Assembly: GCA_019247975.1 (NCBI GenBank)
Contig: JAFBAD010000088.1
Span: 1 to 31,265, forward strand
DNA length: 31,265 bases
DNA from: Acidimicrobiia bacterium
Lineage (GTDB): Bacteria > Actinomycetota > Acidimicrobiia > Acidimicrobiales > Iamiaceae
Direction of reading: 5' to 3'
The notes below the pieces were generated by a model that was given only the letters and a program-made list of their open reading frames with translations, searched no databases and was not told the origin of the DNA. Below, one piece after another: positions 7,794 to 15,139 of the stretch (position 1 is the first letter of the stretch; every line of letters begins with the position of its first letter). Both the position numbers and the translations under genes were made by a program.

Positions 7794-8399
7794 TCACCAG
7801 CCGGTCGCGACCTCGGCCAGCGCGGCGACGAGCGCTTCGGTGTGCGGGGTGGGCCGGCCCTCGGCGCGGCTCGGGTGGCCGTCCCAGAACGGACCGTTCC
7901 CACGGATGCGGGGCGGCAGCTCGAGCTGGACGCCGCCCTGCCGCGGGCGGTTGACCGGGTTGGTCGGGTTCAGCCCGCGCAGCTCGACGGGGATCGCGTC
8001 GAGGTCGCAGACGACGTCGTACTCGGGGAGCCGCTGTTCGATCGCAGTGGCGACGCGACCGGCGAGGTCCCGGTTCGAGCCGCCGGCCATCAGCGTGGTC
8101 CACCGACCCGCTCGGCCGTAGCCGTGGACCGCCACCGCGACGTCGACGTGGTCGAGGAAGCGGCGCAGCGGGGCGGAGGCGGCGGGGTCGACGTCGCGCG
8201 AGGGCACGTGCCAGCGCAGCCCGGGCGGCTGGCGGACGACGTACACCGACGACCCGGACGCGCTGGCCGCGGCGACCGCGATGGGATCGGTGCCGACCTC
8301 GAGGCTCCCGCCGTGGAAGGCCATGAAGCCGAAGGTCGACCCGAGCACCACCTGCTCCTCGACGCCGGGCTCGGCCAGCAGATCCGCGAACCGCCCCAT
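7794..8399 (-). CDS. Poly-gamma-glutamate hydrolase family protein
   Basis: A 201-residue protein starting at ATG 8399 (MGRFADLLAEPGVEEQVVLG). The motif FMAFHGGSLEVGTDPIA (about 25-41), a central VAVAVHGYGR (about 88-97) and the segment GLNPTNPVNRPRQGGVQLELPPRIR (about 143-167) fit the zinc-dependent gamma-PGA hydrolase family (Pfam Gamma_PGA_hydro), described for Bacillus phage PghP. His and Glu of HGGSLE, the central His and the Glu of QLELP are the probable metal or catalytic residues. No signal peptide is visible, so cytoplasmic or lysis-released action is likely. Members with this fold in actinobacteria have no proven substrate; cleavage of gamma-glutamyl bonds is inferred. It is divergent from the Rpf-like gene. 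Confidence 0.8.
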   Translation of the reverse strand: MGRFADLLAEPGVEEQVVLGSTFGFMAFHGGSLEVGTDPIAVAAASASGSSVYVVRQPPGLRWHVPSRDVDPAASAPLRRFLDHVDVAVAVHGYGRAGRWTTLMAGGSNRDLAGRVATAIEQRLPEYDVVCDLDAIPVELRGLNPTNPVNRPRQGGVQLELPPRIRGNGPFWDGHPSRAEGRPTPHTEALVAALAEVATGW

Positions 8400-8462
8400 C
8401 GCCGCCAGTTCAGCGCGCCGGCACGCCGCACGAAATGAGTGCTGATTGCATCACGATGAGTG

Positions 8463-8480
8463 ACGTGGCACGTGTCACGT
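8463..8480. promoter_or_regulatory. 18-bp near-perfect palindrome upstream of the Rpf-like gene
   Basis: ACGTGGCACGTGTCACGT is self-complementary except for one symmetrical pair and is centred on CACGTG. It lies 118 bases before the start codon and just before the structured leader, in the region where a promoter must sit. The half-site arrangement GTGAC-N9-GTCAC is close to, but not the same as, a CRP-type site. Confidence 0.4.
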
Positions 8481-8488
8481 TGCGATCA

Positions 8489-8590
8489 GGTTACGACGGG
8501 AAGTCCTTCCGGGCATGCTGGTGGGCACCCATCGCCGCCGGCTGGGCCCATGAGTCCCCGGCAGGCCTGTCGTAACCGTCTCCCAAGGAG
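8489..8590 (+). promoter_or_regulatory. Structured 5' leader with sequestered Shine-Dalgarno (possible riboswitch)
   Basis: GGTTACGACGGG (8489-8500) pairs with CCTGTCGTAACC (8566-8577) over 12 bp (11 Watson-Crick plus one G-U), enclosing 65 bases. Inside, GGGCATG (8511-8517) can pair with CATG (8549-8552) and CCC (8556-8558). Downstream, CTCC (8580-8583) can pair with the GGAG (8587-8590) of the ribosome binding site AAGGAG. c-di-AMP (ydaO-type) riboswitches control rpf genes in other actinobacteria, but I cannot match the ydaO consensus here, so the class is open. Confidence 0.4.
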
Positions 8591-8597
8591 CTTCCCT

Positions 8598-9215
8598 ATG
8601 CCACCCCATCCCGCCCGGCGCGTTCGTCGCGCCCTCCGGGACGGCTGGCCCCGCCGTCAACGTCGAGGGCTCTCCATGACCCTCCTGGCCCTGGCCGGCA
8701 TCGCTGCGATGCCGCTCCTCGCTGCGGCTGACAGCGCCCCCGATGCGGGCCATCGGCTCGTCGACCACGTCCGCACCGTGGCGGTCGCCCACAGCCTCCG
8801 TGAGGGTGCTCGGGCCGCCAAGGTCGTCCAGGCGGTTCCGAACTCGGTCACCGTGCCGAACCCGGTCACGCTCGAGGCGATCGCCGCGCTCCTGGCGGCC
8901 CGGCCGAAGCCGCCGCCGCCACCACCGCCTCCTCCGGCTCCGGCTCCGCCGGCTCCCGCACCGTCGGGCGGCGCCTGGTCCGAGCTGGCGCAGTGCGAGT
9001 CCGGTGGGAACTGGGCCAGCACCAAGGGCATGTTCGAAGGCGGCCTGCAGTTCTCGAACGGCACGTGGCTCGCCTACGGCGGCGGCGCCTACGCGCAGCA
9101 CGCCTACGAGGCCACGCCGTCGCAGCAGATCGCCATCGCCGAGAAGGTTCTGCGGGCCGCCGGCGGGCGCTACACCGACTGGCCCGGGTGCCGGGCCCAC
9201 CTCGGCCTGGCCTAG
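8598..9215 (+). CDS. Secreted resuscitation-promoting-factor-like transglycosylase
   Basis: A 205-residue exported protein. The start is ATG 8598, seven bases after AAGGAG (8585-8590); the same frame is open upstream to 8460 but has no ribosome binding site. An Arg-rich N-region (RRVRRALRDGWPRRQRR) is followed by a hydrophobic core SMTLLALAGIAAMPLLAAA (about 26-44) typical of a signal peptide. After a charged stalk comes a Pro-rich linker (nine consecutive prolines near 105-113). The C-terminal domain (about 125-205) reads WSELAQCESGGNW...GMFEGGLQFSNGTW, the Rpf fold, with the Glu of CESGGNW as the catalytic acid and a conserved Cys pair (LAQC and WPGC). Rpf enzymes cut peptidoglycan glycan strands and promote regrowth of dormant cells. 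The short protein carries no LysM or G5 domain. Confidence 0.9.
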   Translation: MPPHPARRVRRALRDGWPRRQRRGLSMTLLALAGIAAMPLLAAADSAPDAGHRLVDHVRTVAVAHSLREGARAAKVVQAVPNSVTVPNPVTLEAIAALLAARPKPPPPPPPPPAPAPPAPAPSGGAWSELAQCESGGNWASTKGMFEGGLQFSNGTWLAYGGGAYAQHAYEATPSQQIAIAEKVLRAAGGRYTDWPGCRAHLGLA

Positions 9216-9217
9216 CT

Positions 9218-9234
9218 CCGGCGGGAACCGCCGG
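9218..9234. terminator. Short hairpin between convergent stops
   Basis: CCGGCGG (9218-9224), loop GAA, CCGCCGG (9228-9234): a perfect 7-bp stem that exactly fills the space between the stop of the Rpf-like gene (9215) and the convergent stop at 9235. Confidence 0.6.
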
Positions 9235-11238
9235 TCAGGCTCCGCGCCGGCCGGCCAGCTGCGCCTCCAGGGCGCCGGTCTCGGTGACCGGCGCCTGGCA
9301 GGCGTAGTCCCGGCACACGTAGGCCAGGCCGCTGCGTCCCTCGGACGACGGCACGGCACGCCCTTCCCACAACGGCGAGTCGTACGGCTCGCCCCACGCG
9401 AGCACCACGTTCGGGCGGTACGCGGCCTGGACCGCAGCGACGAGCTCCGGCGCGTCGCCGACCACTGCGACCTCGGTGAGGCCGACGGCGTCCATCTCGG
9501 CCGCGGCGAGGAGGTTGGCGAAGGCCGACGGCACGCTGCCGGCGAGCTCGCCGAGGAGCTCGAGCACGTCCTCCGCAGCGCGCTGGTAGCGCGCCTCACC
9601 GGTGAGCGCGCCGAGCCGCAGCAGCGCGACCGCCGCCGTCGTGTTCGCGGCCGGCGTGGCGTTGTCCATCACGTCCTTCGACCGGGCGACGAGCGCCTCG
9701 CCGTCGCGCCCGGTGGTCATGAACGAGCCGTCGTCGTCGCGGAAGAGGTCGAGCAGCGCGTCCGCGGTCGAGCGGGCCTCGTCGATCCAGCGCGCGCGCC
9801 CGGATGCCTCGGCCAGCCGGGTGAACGCGTCGACCAGCGCGGCGTGGTCGGCCGCGTAGGCGAGGTGCCGCGCGCCACCGTCGGACTGCCACGAGCGCAG
9901 CCAGCGACCGTCGGGCCGCAGCTCCTCGACGAGGAAGGTGGCGGCCTGCTCCGCCGCGGCCATCCAGTCCGCATTGCCGGTCGCAGCCGCCGCCTCGGCC
10001 ACGCTCGCGATCATCAGCGCGTTCCACTCGGTCAGCACCTTGTCGTCGAGGCCGGGCCGTACCCGGGTCGAGCGCGCGGCCAGCAGCTCCTGACGGGCGG
10101 CTTCGATCTCGGGCGGGCGGGCCAGCTCGCCACGCCCGTGCATGCGGTTGAGGATCGTGCGGCCTTCGAAGTTCGGCTTCGGGCCGAGACCCCACCACGC
10201 GGCCGCCGCATCGGCGCGGTCGCCGAGGACCTCACGGAACTGCTCGGGGGTCCAGAGGTAGAAGCGCCCCTCCTCGCCCTCGCTGTCCGCGTCCTCGGCG
10301 GAGAAGAACCCGCCGCGCTCGTGGCGCAGGTCGCGGAGCACGTACCCGATGGTCTCGTCGAGCACCTGCCGGTGCCGGTCGGCCCCGGTGATCTGCCACG
10401 CGTGGAGGTACACGCGAGTGAGCAGCGCCTGGTCGTACAGCATCTTCTCGAAGTGCGGCACGAGCCACACCGCGTCGACCGAGTATCGGGCGAAGCCGCC
10501 GCCGAGGTGGTCGTAGATGCCGCCCGCAGCCATCGCGTCGAGCGACGTGTCCACCGCCCGCAGCGCGTCCTCGCGCCCGGTGCGCACGTGGGCCCGCAGC
10601 AGCAGGTCGAGGCTCATCGTGCCGGGGAACTTCGGGGCGCCGCCGAACCCTCCTCGCTGGTCGTCGTGCTGGGTGAGCAGCTGGTCGACGGCGCGATCGA
10701 TCTCGGCCAGCCCCGGCCGGAGCCGGCCCCGTCCGGCCAGCGGGTCGCGCCGGATGGCGTCGACCAGCTGCGCCGACTGCTGCGCGAGCTCGTCACGCTT
10801 GGTCCGCCACGCGTCGTCGACCGCGCGGCACAGCTGCACGAAGCTCGGCCGGCCGGGCATCGCCTGCGCCGGGAAGTACGTGCCGCAGAAGAACGGCTCG
10901 CCGTCGGGCGTCATGAACACGGTCATCGGCCAGCCGCCGGTGCCGGTCATCGCCTGGGTCGCCTCCATGTAGACGGCGTCGACGTCCGGACGCTCCTCGC
11001 GATCGACCTTGATGTTCACGAACAGCTCGTTCATCACCGCCGCGGTGTCCGCGTCCTCGAACGACTCGTGAGCCATCACGTGGCACCAGTGGCACGCCGA
11101 GTACCCGACCGACAGGAGGATCGGCACGTCGCGCCGGCGGGCCTCGGCGAAGGCGTCCTCGCCCCACGGGTACCAGTCGACCGGGTTGTCCGCGTGCTGC
11201 CGGAGGTACGGGCTGGTCTCACGGGCGAGGCGGTTCAC
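9235..11238 (-). CDS. DUF255 protein: thioredoxin-fold plus (alpha/alpha)6 domain (YyaL/SPATA20 family)
   Basis: A 667-residue protein. The start is the GTG at 11238, giving VNRLARETSPYLRQHADNPVDWYPWG, the standard N-terminus of this family; the open frame continues upstream only as an Arg-rich shadow. A TACCGT box six bases upstream suggests a leaderless message. The N-terminal thioredoxin-like domain has the signature SACHWCHVMAHESFED (about 47-62) with a CxxC motif, followed by NIKVDREERPDVD and GGWPMTVFMTPDGEPF. The rest is a six-hairpin-glycosidase-like (alpha/alpha) domain containing GGIYDHLGGGFARYSVDAVW and HFEKMLYDQALL. The family is widespread but its reaction is not established; names such as 'thioredoxin domain-containing protein' describe only the fold. 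It is divergent from the FAD oxidoreductase. Confidence 0.93.
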   Translation of the reverse strand: MNRLARETSPYLRQHADNPVDWYPWGEDAFAEARRRDVPILLSVGYSACHWCHVMAHESFEDADTAAVMNELFVNIKVDREERPDVDAVYMEATQAMTGTGGWPMTVFMTPDGEPFFCGTYFPAQAMPGRPSFVQLCRAVDDAWRTKRDELAQQSAQLVDAIRRDPLAGRGRLRPGLAEIDRAVDQLLTQHDDQRGGFGGAPKFPGTMSLDLLLRAHVRTGREDALRAVDTSLDAMAAGGIYDHLGGGFARYSVDAVWLVPHFEKMLYDQALLTRVYLHAWQITGADRHRQVLDETIGYVLRDLRHERGGFFSAEDADSEGEEGRFYLWTPEQFREVLGDRADAAAAWWGLGPKPNFEGRTILNRMHGRGELARPPEIEAARQELLAARSTRVRPGLDDKVLTEWNALMIASVAEAAAATGNADWMAAAEQAATFLVEELRPDGRWLRSWQSDGGARHLAYAADHAALVDAFTRLAEASGRARWIDEARSTADALLDLFRDDDGSFMTTGRDGEALVARSKDVMDNATPAANTTAAVALLRLGALTGEARYQRAAEDVLELLGELAGSVPSAFANLLAAAEMDAVGLTEVAVVGDAPELVAAVQAAYRPNVVLAWGEPYDSPLWEGRAVPSSEGRSGLAYVCRDYACQAPVTETGALEAQLAGRRGA

Positions 11239-11299
11239 CCCTGCACGGTACCGACGCCGCCGTATCGTCAGGCTGCGAAGCGCCAGGGGAGCGAGCACC

Positions 11300-11350
11300 A
11301 TGCGAGAACCCGATGCCGACGGCCGATCTGCGAAGCAGGTCGCAGTGTGA
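11300..11350 (+). CDS. Possible 16-residue upstream ORF (leader peptide)
   Basis: ATG 11300 to TGA 11348-11350 encodes MREPDADGRSAKQVAV. GGGGAG (11287-11292) lies seven bases before the ATG, a better ribosome binding site than that of the downstream gene. The stop overlaps the next start as TGATG, so reinitiation or translational coupling is possible. A TATCGT box at 11263-11268 could be the -10. The peptide has no run of a single amino acid that would suggest attenuation. It may be coincidental. Confidence 0.3.
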   Translation: MREPDADGRSAKQVAV

Positions 11351-12471
11351 TGGCAGCGCTGCCCGGGCGGACGGACGTGGTCGTGGTCGGGGGCGGGATC
11401 GCGGGCGTGGCCGCGGCCTACTTCCTCGCGGTCGCCGGTCGTGACGTGCTGCTGATCGAGCGCGAGCCGCAGCTCGCGCTGCACACCACCGGTCGGTCGG
11501 CGGCGATCTACCTCGCGCACTACGGCGGCCCGGCCAACCAGCGGCTCACGGTCGCAAGCCGCGCCTTCCTGTCCGATCCGCCGGCCGGCCTGTGCGACCA
11601 CCCGGTCCTCACGGCGCGACCGTTCGTCATGTTCGCCCCGCCGGGGGAGGAGGCGACGATCGACGAGCTCCACGACGAGGTGAGCCGGCTCGCCGAGGTC
11701 GAACGGCTCGACCGGGCGGCCACGCTCGCGCTCGCGCCGTACCTCCGGCCCGAGGCGGTGGGAGCGGCGTTCCTCGAACCCGGCGCGCAGGACATCGACG
11801 TGACGGGGCTGCACCAGGGCTTCGTCCGGGGCGCACGCGCGGCCGGCGCGGTCATCGCCCGCTCCGCCGGTCTCGTCGGCCTGGTGCGCGTCGGTGACGA
11901 CACGTGGACGGTGACGACCGATCGCGGGTCGGTTGGCTGCGCGGTCGTGGTCGACGCGGCCGGCCCGTGGGGTGATGAGGTGGCACGGATGGCCGGTGCG
12001 GCGCCGGTCGGGCTGGTGCCGATGCGGCGCACCGCGTGCACCGTGACCGTGCCGCCGGTGCCACCCGAGGGACCGATGGTGGCGACGGTCGGTCCGGGCT
12101 TCTACGCGAAGCCCGAGTCCGGCGGGCTCATGCTCGTCTCACCGGCCGACGAGACGCCGTCGGATCCCTGCGACGCGCGACCCGAGGAGATCGACGTGGC
12201 GCGGGCCCTCGACGCGATGGACGCGGCGACGACGCTCGGCGCGCGCCACGTGACGCGCGCGTGGGCCGGCCTGCGGACGTTCGCACCCGACCGCGACCCG
12301 GTCATCGGCTGGGACGACGCCGTGCCGGGCTTCTGCTGGATGGTCGGCCAGGGCGGCACCGGCATCCAGACCGCTCCGGCGGCCGGTCGGCTCCTCGCCG
12401 ACATCGTCACCAAGACGGTGCGCTCCGAGCTCGGCCCGGAGCGGCTTCGGGTCAGCTCGAGCTGTCGCTGA
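11350..12471 (+). CDS. FAD-dependent oxidoreductase, DAO (glycine/D-amino acid oxidase) family
   Basis: A 373-residue flavoprotein beginning MAALPGRTDVVVVGGGIAGVAAAYFLA; the ATG at 11350 and the adjacent in-frame GTG at 11347 are equally possible starts. The N-terminal Rossmann motif GGGIAG (about residues 13-18) ending in the acid of LLIERE binds the ADP part of FAD. A central VVVDAAGPWGDEVA is the second DAO-family motif, and the C-terminal RAWAGLRTFAPDRDPVIGWD with GQGGTGIQTAPAAG contacts the flavin. Family members oxidise D- or N-methylated amino acids, glycine or sarcosine; the substrate is not evident. The long open frame upstream of 11347 is antisense to the DUF255 gene and is not coding. 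The 3' end overlaps the convergent cupredoxin gene by 20 bases. Confidence 0.9.
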   Translation: MAALPGRTDVVVVGGGIAGVAAAYFLAVAGRDVLLIEREPQLALHTTGRSAAIYLAHYGGPANQRLTVASRAFLSDPPAGLCDHPVLTARPFVMFAPPGEEATIDELHDEVSRLAEVERLDRAATLALAPYLRPEAVGAAFLEPGAQDIDVTGLHQGFVRGARAAGAVIARSAGLVGLVRVGDDTWTVTTDRGSVGCAVVVDAAGPWGDEVARMAGAAPVGLVPMRRTACTVTVPPVPPEGPMVATVGPGFYAKPESGGLMLVSPADETPSDPCDARPEEIDVARALDAMDAATTLGARHVTRAWAGLRTFAPDRDPVIGWDDAVPGFCWMVGQGGTGIQTAPAAGRLLADIVTKTVRSELGPERLRVSSSCR

Positions 12472-12946
12472 CGAACCCGCCCTGCATGCCCTGGGCGCGG
12501 TGGAAGCGGCAGTAGTACTGGAGCGACCCGGAGGACGGCACCTTCACCGTGACGGTCATCTTCGCGTCGGGCTTCAGGGTCTCGTCGACGTGGGCCGAGT
12601 CGATGGTGAACGTGTGCGCCACGCTGCCCTCGTTGTGCAGCTCGACCTTCACCGTCGAACCGGGCTTCGCCTTGATGAACGCGGGACCGAAGTAGAAGTC
12701 GTCGAGCTCGGTCTCGATCGAACCGCTCTTCGGCGCCGCCTCGAGCTGCGCCTCGACGTTGACCTTGCCGCTGACGCCGGCCTGCTTCGCCAGCGCGTCG
12801 ATGTCGGCCTGATCGACCTTGGCGGACGATCCGCTGGCGGGCCCCGAGCCGGATCCGGACGAGCTCGAGTCCGAGGACGAGCACCCGGCGACGAGCAGCA
12901 CGGCCGCCACGGCCAACGAGGCGAGCGGGACAAGGGTTCGGCGCAT
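12452..12946 (-). CDS. Cupredoxin-domain lipoprotein (type 1 copper site)
   Basis: A 164-residue exported lipoprotein starting at ATG 12946 (MRRTLVPLASLAVAAVLLVAGC). The lipobox LVAGC places the lipidated Cys at 22; a Ser/Gly-rich linker (SSSDSSSSGSGSGPASGSS) follows. The C-terminal half is a cupredoxin beta-sandwich: FYFGPAFIKAKPGSTVKVELHNEGSVAHTFTID has the first copper His, and YYCRFHRAQGM has the Cys-x2-His-x4-Met cluster that completes a type 1 (blue) copper site. Such proteins shuttle electrons or bind copper outside the membrane. The gene is divergent from an ECF sigma/anti-sigma operon, 72-84 bases away, and may be its target (inferred). An in-frame ATG upstream would add a non-signal-like extension, so it is rejected. 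Confidence 0.9.
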   Translation of the reverse strand: MRRTLVPLASLAVAAVLLVAGCSSSDSSSSGSGSGPASGSSAKVDQADIDALAKQAGVSGKVNVEAQLEAAPKSGSIETELDDFYFGPAFIKAKPGSTVKVELHNEGSVAHTFTIDSAHVDETLKPDAKMTVTVKVPSSGSLQYYCRFHRAQGMQGGFVSDSSS

Positions 12947-13017
12947 GGTGGGACCTACGAGCGCCGGCGGAGGAGGGATTGCCGAAGGACGCGCCATCCA
13001 TCCGGAGGGCTCGGCCG

Positions 13018-13023
13018 TATGGT
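13018..13023 (+). promoter_or_regulatory. -10-like box for a leaderless sigma factor message
   Basis: TATGGT (TANNNT) ends seven bases before the ATG at 13031, the spacing that puts the transcription start on the start codon. Confidence 0.35.
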
Positions 13024-13030
13024 CCGGTGC

Positions 13031-13606
13031 ATGCACGACGCCGCCGATGACGCGCTGCTGGCCGCGATGGCCGCAGGGGATGGCGACGCCGCGGTCGTGT
13101 TCGTGCGCAGGTTCCAGGCTCGTGTGTTCGGCGTCGCCCATGCGGTCCTGGGTGACCGTGATCGGGCCGACGACGTGGCCCAGGAGGCGTTCATGCGGGC
13201 CTGGCGCCACGGCGACAGCTTCGACGCCCGTCGGGGATCGGTCGTCTCGTGGCTCCTCGCGATCACCCGGAACCTGGCCATCGACAACCTCCGGGCCCAG
13301 CGGATCCGCCCGACCGACCAGCTCGAGGCGGTCATCGCGCAGGTGGCGGCTCGCGACCCCGATCCCGCGTCGGCCGCGATGCTCGACGACGACCGCCGGC
13401 GCGTCGTCGACGCGCTGCGCGACGTGCCGCACGAGCAGAAGCGGGCGTTGCTGCTGGCCGCGCTGGGCGGCCGCACCGCGCAGGAGATCGGCGAGATCGA
13501 GAACATCCCCCTCGGCACGGCCAAGACCCGCATCCGCACCGGCATGCGGCGGGTTCGGGCCGCCCTCGAGGACCAGTCGCCCGTCAGCGAGTGGGACGAG
13601 CGATGA
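13031..13606 (+). CDS. ECF-family RNA polymerase sigma factor
   Basis: A 191-residue sigma-70-family factor of the extracytoplasmic function group. The start ATG 13031 (MHDAADDALLAAMAAGDGDAAVVFV) is supported by a TATGGT box seven bases upstream; an in-frame ATG at 13019 with a GGAGGG nine bases before it is a real alternative. Region 2 (about 22-90) includes VLGDRDRADDVAQEAFMRAWRH and the WLLAITRNLAIDNLRAQR segment that recognises the -10 box. Region 4 (about 130-185) includes VPHEQKRALLLAALGGRTAQEIGEIENIPLGTAKTRIRTGMRRVR, a helix-turn-helix for the -35 box. The stop overlaps the start of the anti-sigma gene (ATGA), so the two are translationally coupled. Confidence 0.95.
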   Translation: MHDAADDALLAAMAAGDGDAAVVFVRRFQARVFGVAHAVLGDRDRADDVAQEAFMRAWRHGDSFDARRGSVVSWLLAITRNLAIDNLRAQRIRPTDQLEAVIAQVAARDPDPASAAMLDDDRRRVVDALRDVPHEQKRALLLAALGGRTAQEIGEIENIPLGTAKTRIRTGMRRVRAALEDQSPVSEWDER

Positions 13607-14238
13607 CCGGCCCGACCTGTGACGACGTGCGGGCCCAGGCCGCCGACCTCGCGCTCGACACCGTCTCCGGTGAGGAGCGGGCCGTCCTGTTGGCGCACCT
13701 GTCGAGCTGCACCGCGTGCCGCGACGAGGTGCGTGCCCTCGGCACGGTCGTCGACCGGCTGGTGCGGGTCGTGCCGCCGGAGGAGCCGCCCCGCGGCTTC
13801 GAGGACCGTGTGCTCGCGCGGCTCGCAGACCAGCCGCAACCGCTCGGGCGGCGCCGCAGCCGCTTGGCGCTGGCCGGTCTCGGGGTGGCCGCTGCGCTCC
13901 TCGTGGTCGCGCTCGTCGGCGCCGCGCTGCTCCGCCCCGGCGGCGACACCCGCCAGGCGACGATGGTCAGCACCCGCGGCGGTGAGGTGGTCGGCGAGGT
14001 CACGCTGACGAAGAAGCCGGCCGGCATCCTCGTCGCGGTCCCGGGCTGGACGCCGGCCGAGAACCGCCCCTACGACGTCCGCCTCGAGCTCCGCTCCGGC
14101 CGGTCGGTCGCCCTCGGGCGCCTGCAGCTGGAGCAGGGCTACGGCGGCTACGGGCTCGGCAAGATCGATCCCGGCGACGTGCGCCGCGTCGAGCTGCTCA
14201 CCTCCTCCGGGGATCCGATCTGCGGAGCCGACCTGTAG
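13603..14238 (+). CDS. Zinc-type anti-sigma factor, single membrane span
   Basis: A 211-residue partner of the upstream sigma factor, starting at ATG 13603 inside the sigma stop. The cytoplasmic N-terminal domain carries HLSSCTAC (His-x3-Cys-x2-Cys, about residues 31-38), the zinc-binding anti-sigma (ZAS) signature. One hydrophobic segment, LALAGLGVAAALLVVALVGAALL (about 86-108), is the transmembrane helix. The extracytoplasmic part (about 110-211) is a beta-rich domain with TRGGEVVGEVTLTKKPAGILVAVPGW, resembling the RskA (anti-sigma-K) C-terminal domain. Members sequester the sigma factor until oxidation of the zinc site or membrane proteolysis releases it. Which signal applies is not decided by the sequence. 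Confidence 0.92.
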   Translation: MTGPTCDDVRAQAADLALDTVSGEERAVLLAHLSSCTACRDEVRALGTVVDRLVRVVPPEEPPRGFEDRVLARLADQPQPLGRRRSRLALAGLGVAAALLVVALVGAALLRPGGDTRQATMVSTRGGEVVGEVTLTKKPAGILVAVPGWTPAENRPYDVRLELRSGRSVALGRLQLEQGYGGYGLGKIDPGDVRRVELLTSSGDPICGADL

Positions 14239-14250
14239 CTTCCGGCCTCC

Positions 14251-15013
14251 ATGGACATCTCACTGGAGGGACGCGTCGCGCTGGTCACCGGCGCGTCACG
14301 CGGCATCGGTCGGGCCATCGCCGAGACGTACGCACGGGCCGGGGCCCGGGTCATGTTGTCGTCGCGCAAGGAGGACGCGCTGCGGGAGGTGGCCGCGGGG
14401 CTGCCCGACGGGCAGACCGAGGTCTTCGCGGCCAACGCCGGTGATCCGGACGCCGCGGCGGCCTGCGTCGCGGCCACGATCGAGCGGCTCGGTGGCCTGG
14501 ACATCCTCGTCAACAACGCGGCGACCAACCCGTACTACGGACCGGGCATCGACATCGACCTGCCCCGCTGGGACAAGACGTTCCAGGTGAACCTGCGCGG
14601 CGTCCACGTCTGGACCCAGGAGGCGTGGCAGCAGGCGATGCGGGATGGCGGCGGCGCGATCGTCAACATCTCGTCGGTCGGCGGGTTCAGCGTCGAGGCC
14701 GGGATCGGCATCTACAACACGACGAAGGCCGCGCTCATCCACCTCACCAAGCAGATGGCGTCGGAGCTCGGCCCAGGCGTCCGGGTGAACGCGATCGCAC
14801 CAGGTCTCGTGAAGACGGACATGGCCCGGGCCCTCTGGGAGGCCAACGAGCAGGCGATCGCGCGGCGCATGCCGCTCGCCCGCCTCGGCGAACCCCAGGA
14901 CATCGCCAACGCCGCCCTCTTCCTCGTCAGACCTGGTCTCGTGGATCAGCGGGCACACCCTCGTCGTCGACGGCGGCGCCATGGTCGCAGGAGCCCGCGC
15001 CGCCGTCACCTGA
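14251..15013 (+). pseudogene. SDR-family oxidoreductase with a C-terminal frameshift
   Basis: The first 225 residues form a classical short-chain dehydrogenase: TGASRGIG (about 14-21, NAD(P) binding), NNAA (about 88-91), NISSVGG with the catalytic Ser, and YNTTK with the catalytic Tyr and Lys (about 154-158). The family's C-terminal block is split. The first frame reads ANAALFLV up to about 14928; the next block, SDLVSWISGHTLVVDGGA, is in the +1 frame from 14927 and ends at TGA 15011-15013. Reading straight through instead gives an Arg-rich tail overlapping the next gene to 15267. A two-base loss (from ...CTCGCGTCAG... to CTCGTCAG) or a one-base gain would explain it. All catalytic residues precede the break. 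It could be a sequencing error or a recent mutation. A TAGCTT box lies nine bases upstream of the ATG. Confidence 0.85.
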
Positions 15014-15063
15014 CGGCCTCCCAGGGTGCCGACGTTGCGCAGCCGCCAGGCGGAGCAGCGGAC

Positions 15064-15069
15064 TACCGT
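15064..15069 (+). promoter_or_regulatory. Candidate -10 box for the CBS-domain gene
   Basis: TACCGT, the same hexamer as before dnaE and two other genes here, lies 70 bases before the start codon of the CBS gene. It implies a leader of about 64 bases. No -35 was recognised. Confidence 0.25.
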
Positions 15070-15139
15070 GACACCCGGATCGGCGAAGCCGGAGCGGAGA
15101 AGCGAAGCGCCGGAGCTCGAGTCGAAACGGAGGCACACC

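Noticed and set aside
8489..8590. Calling the Rpf leader a ydaO c-di-AMP riboswitch
   Set aside because: The conserved ydaO segments were not recognised by eye, so only a structured leader is claimed.
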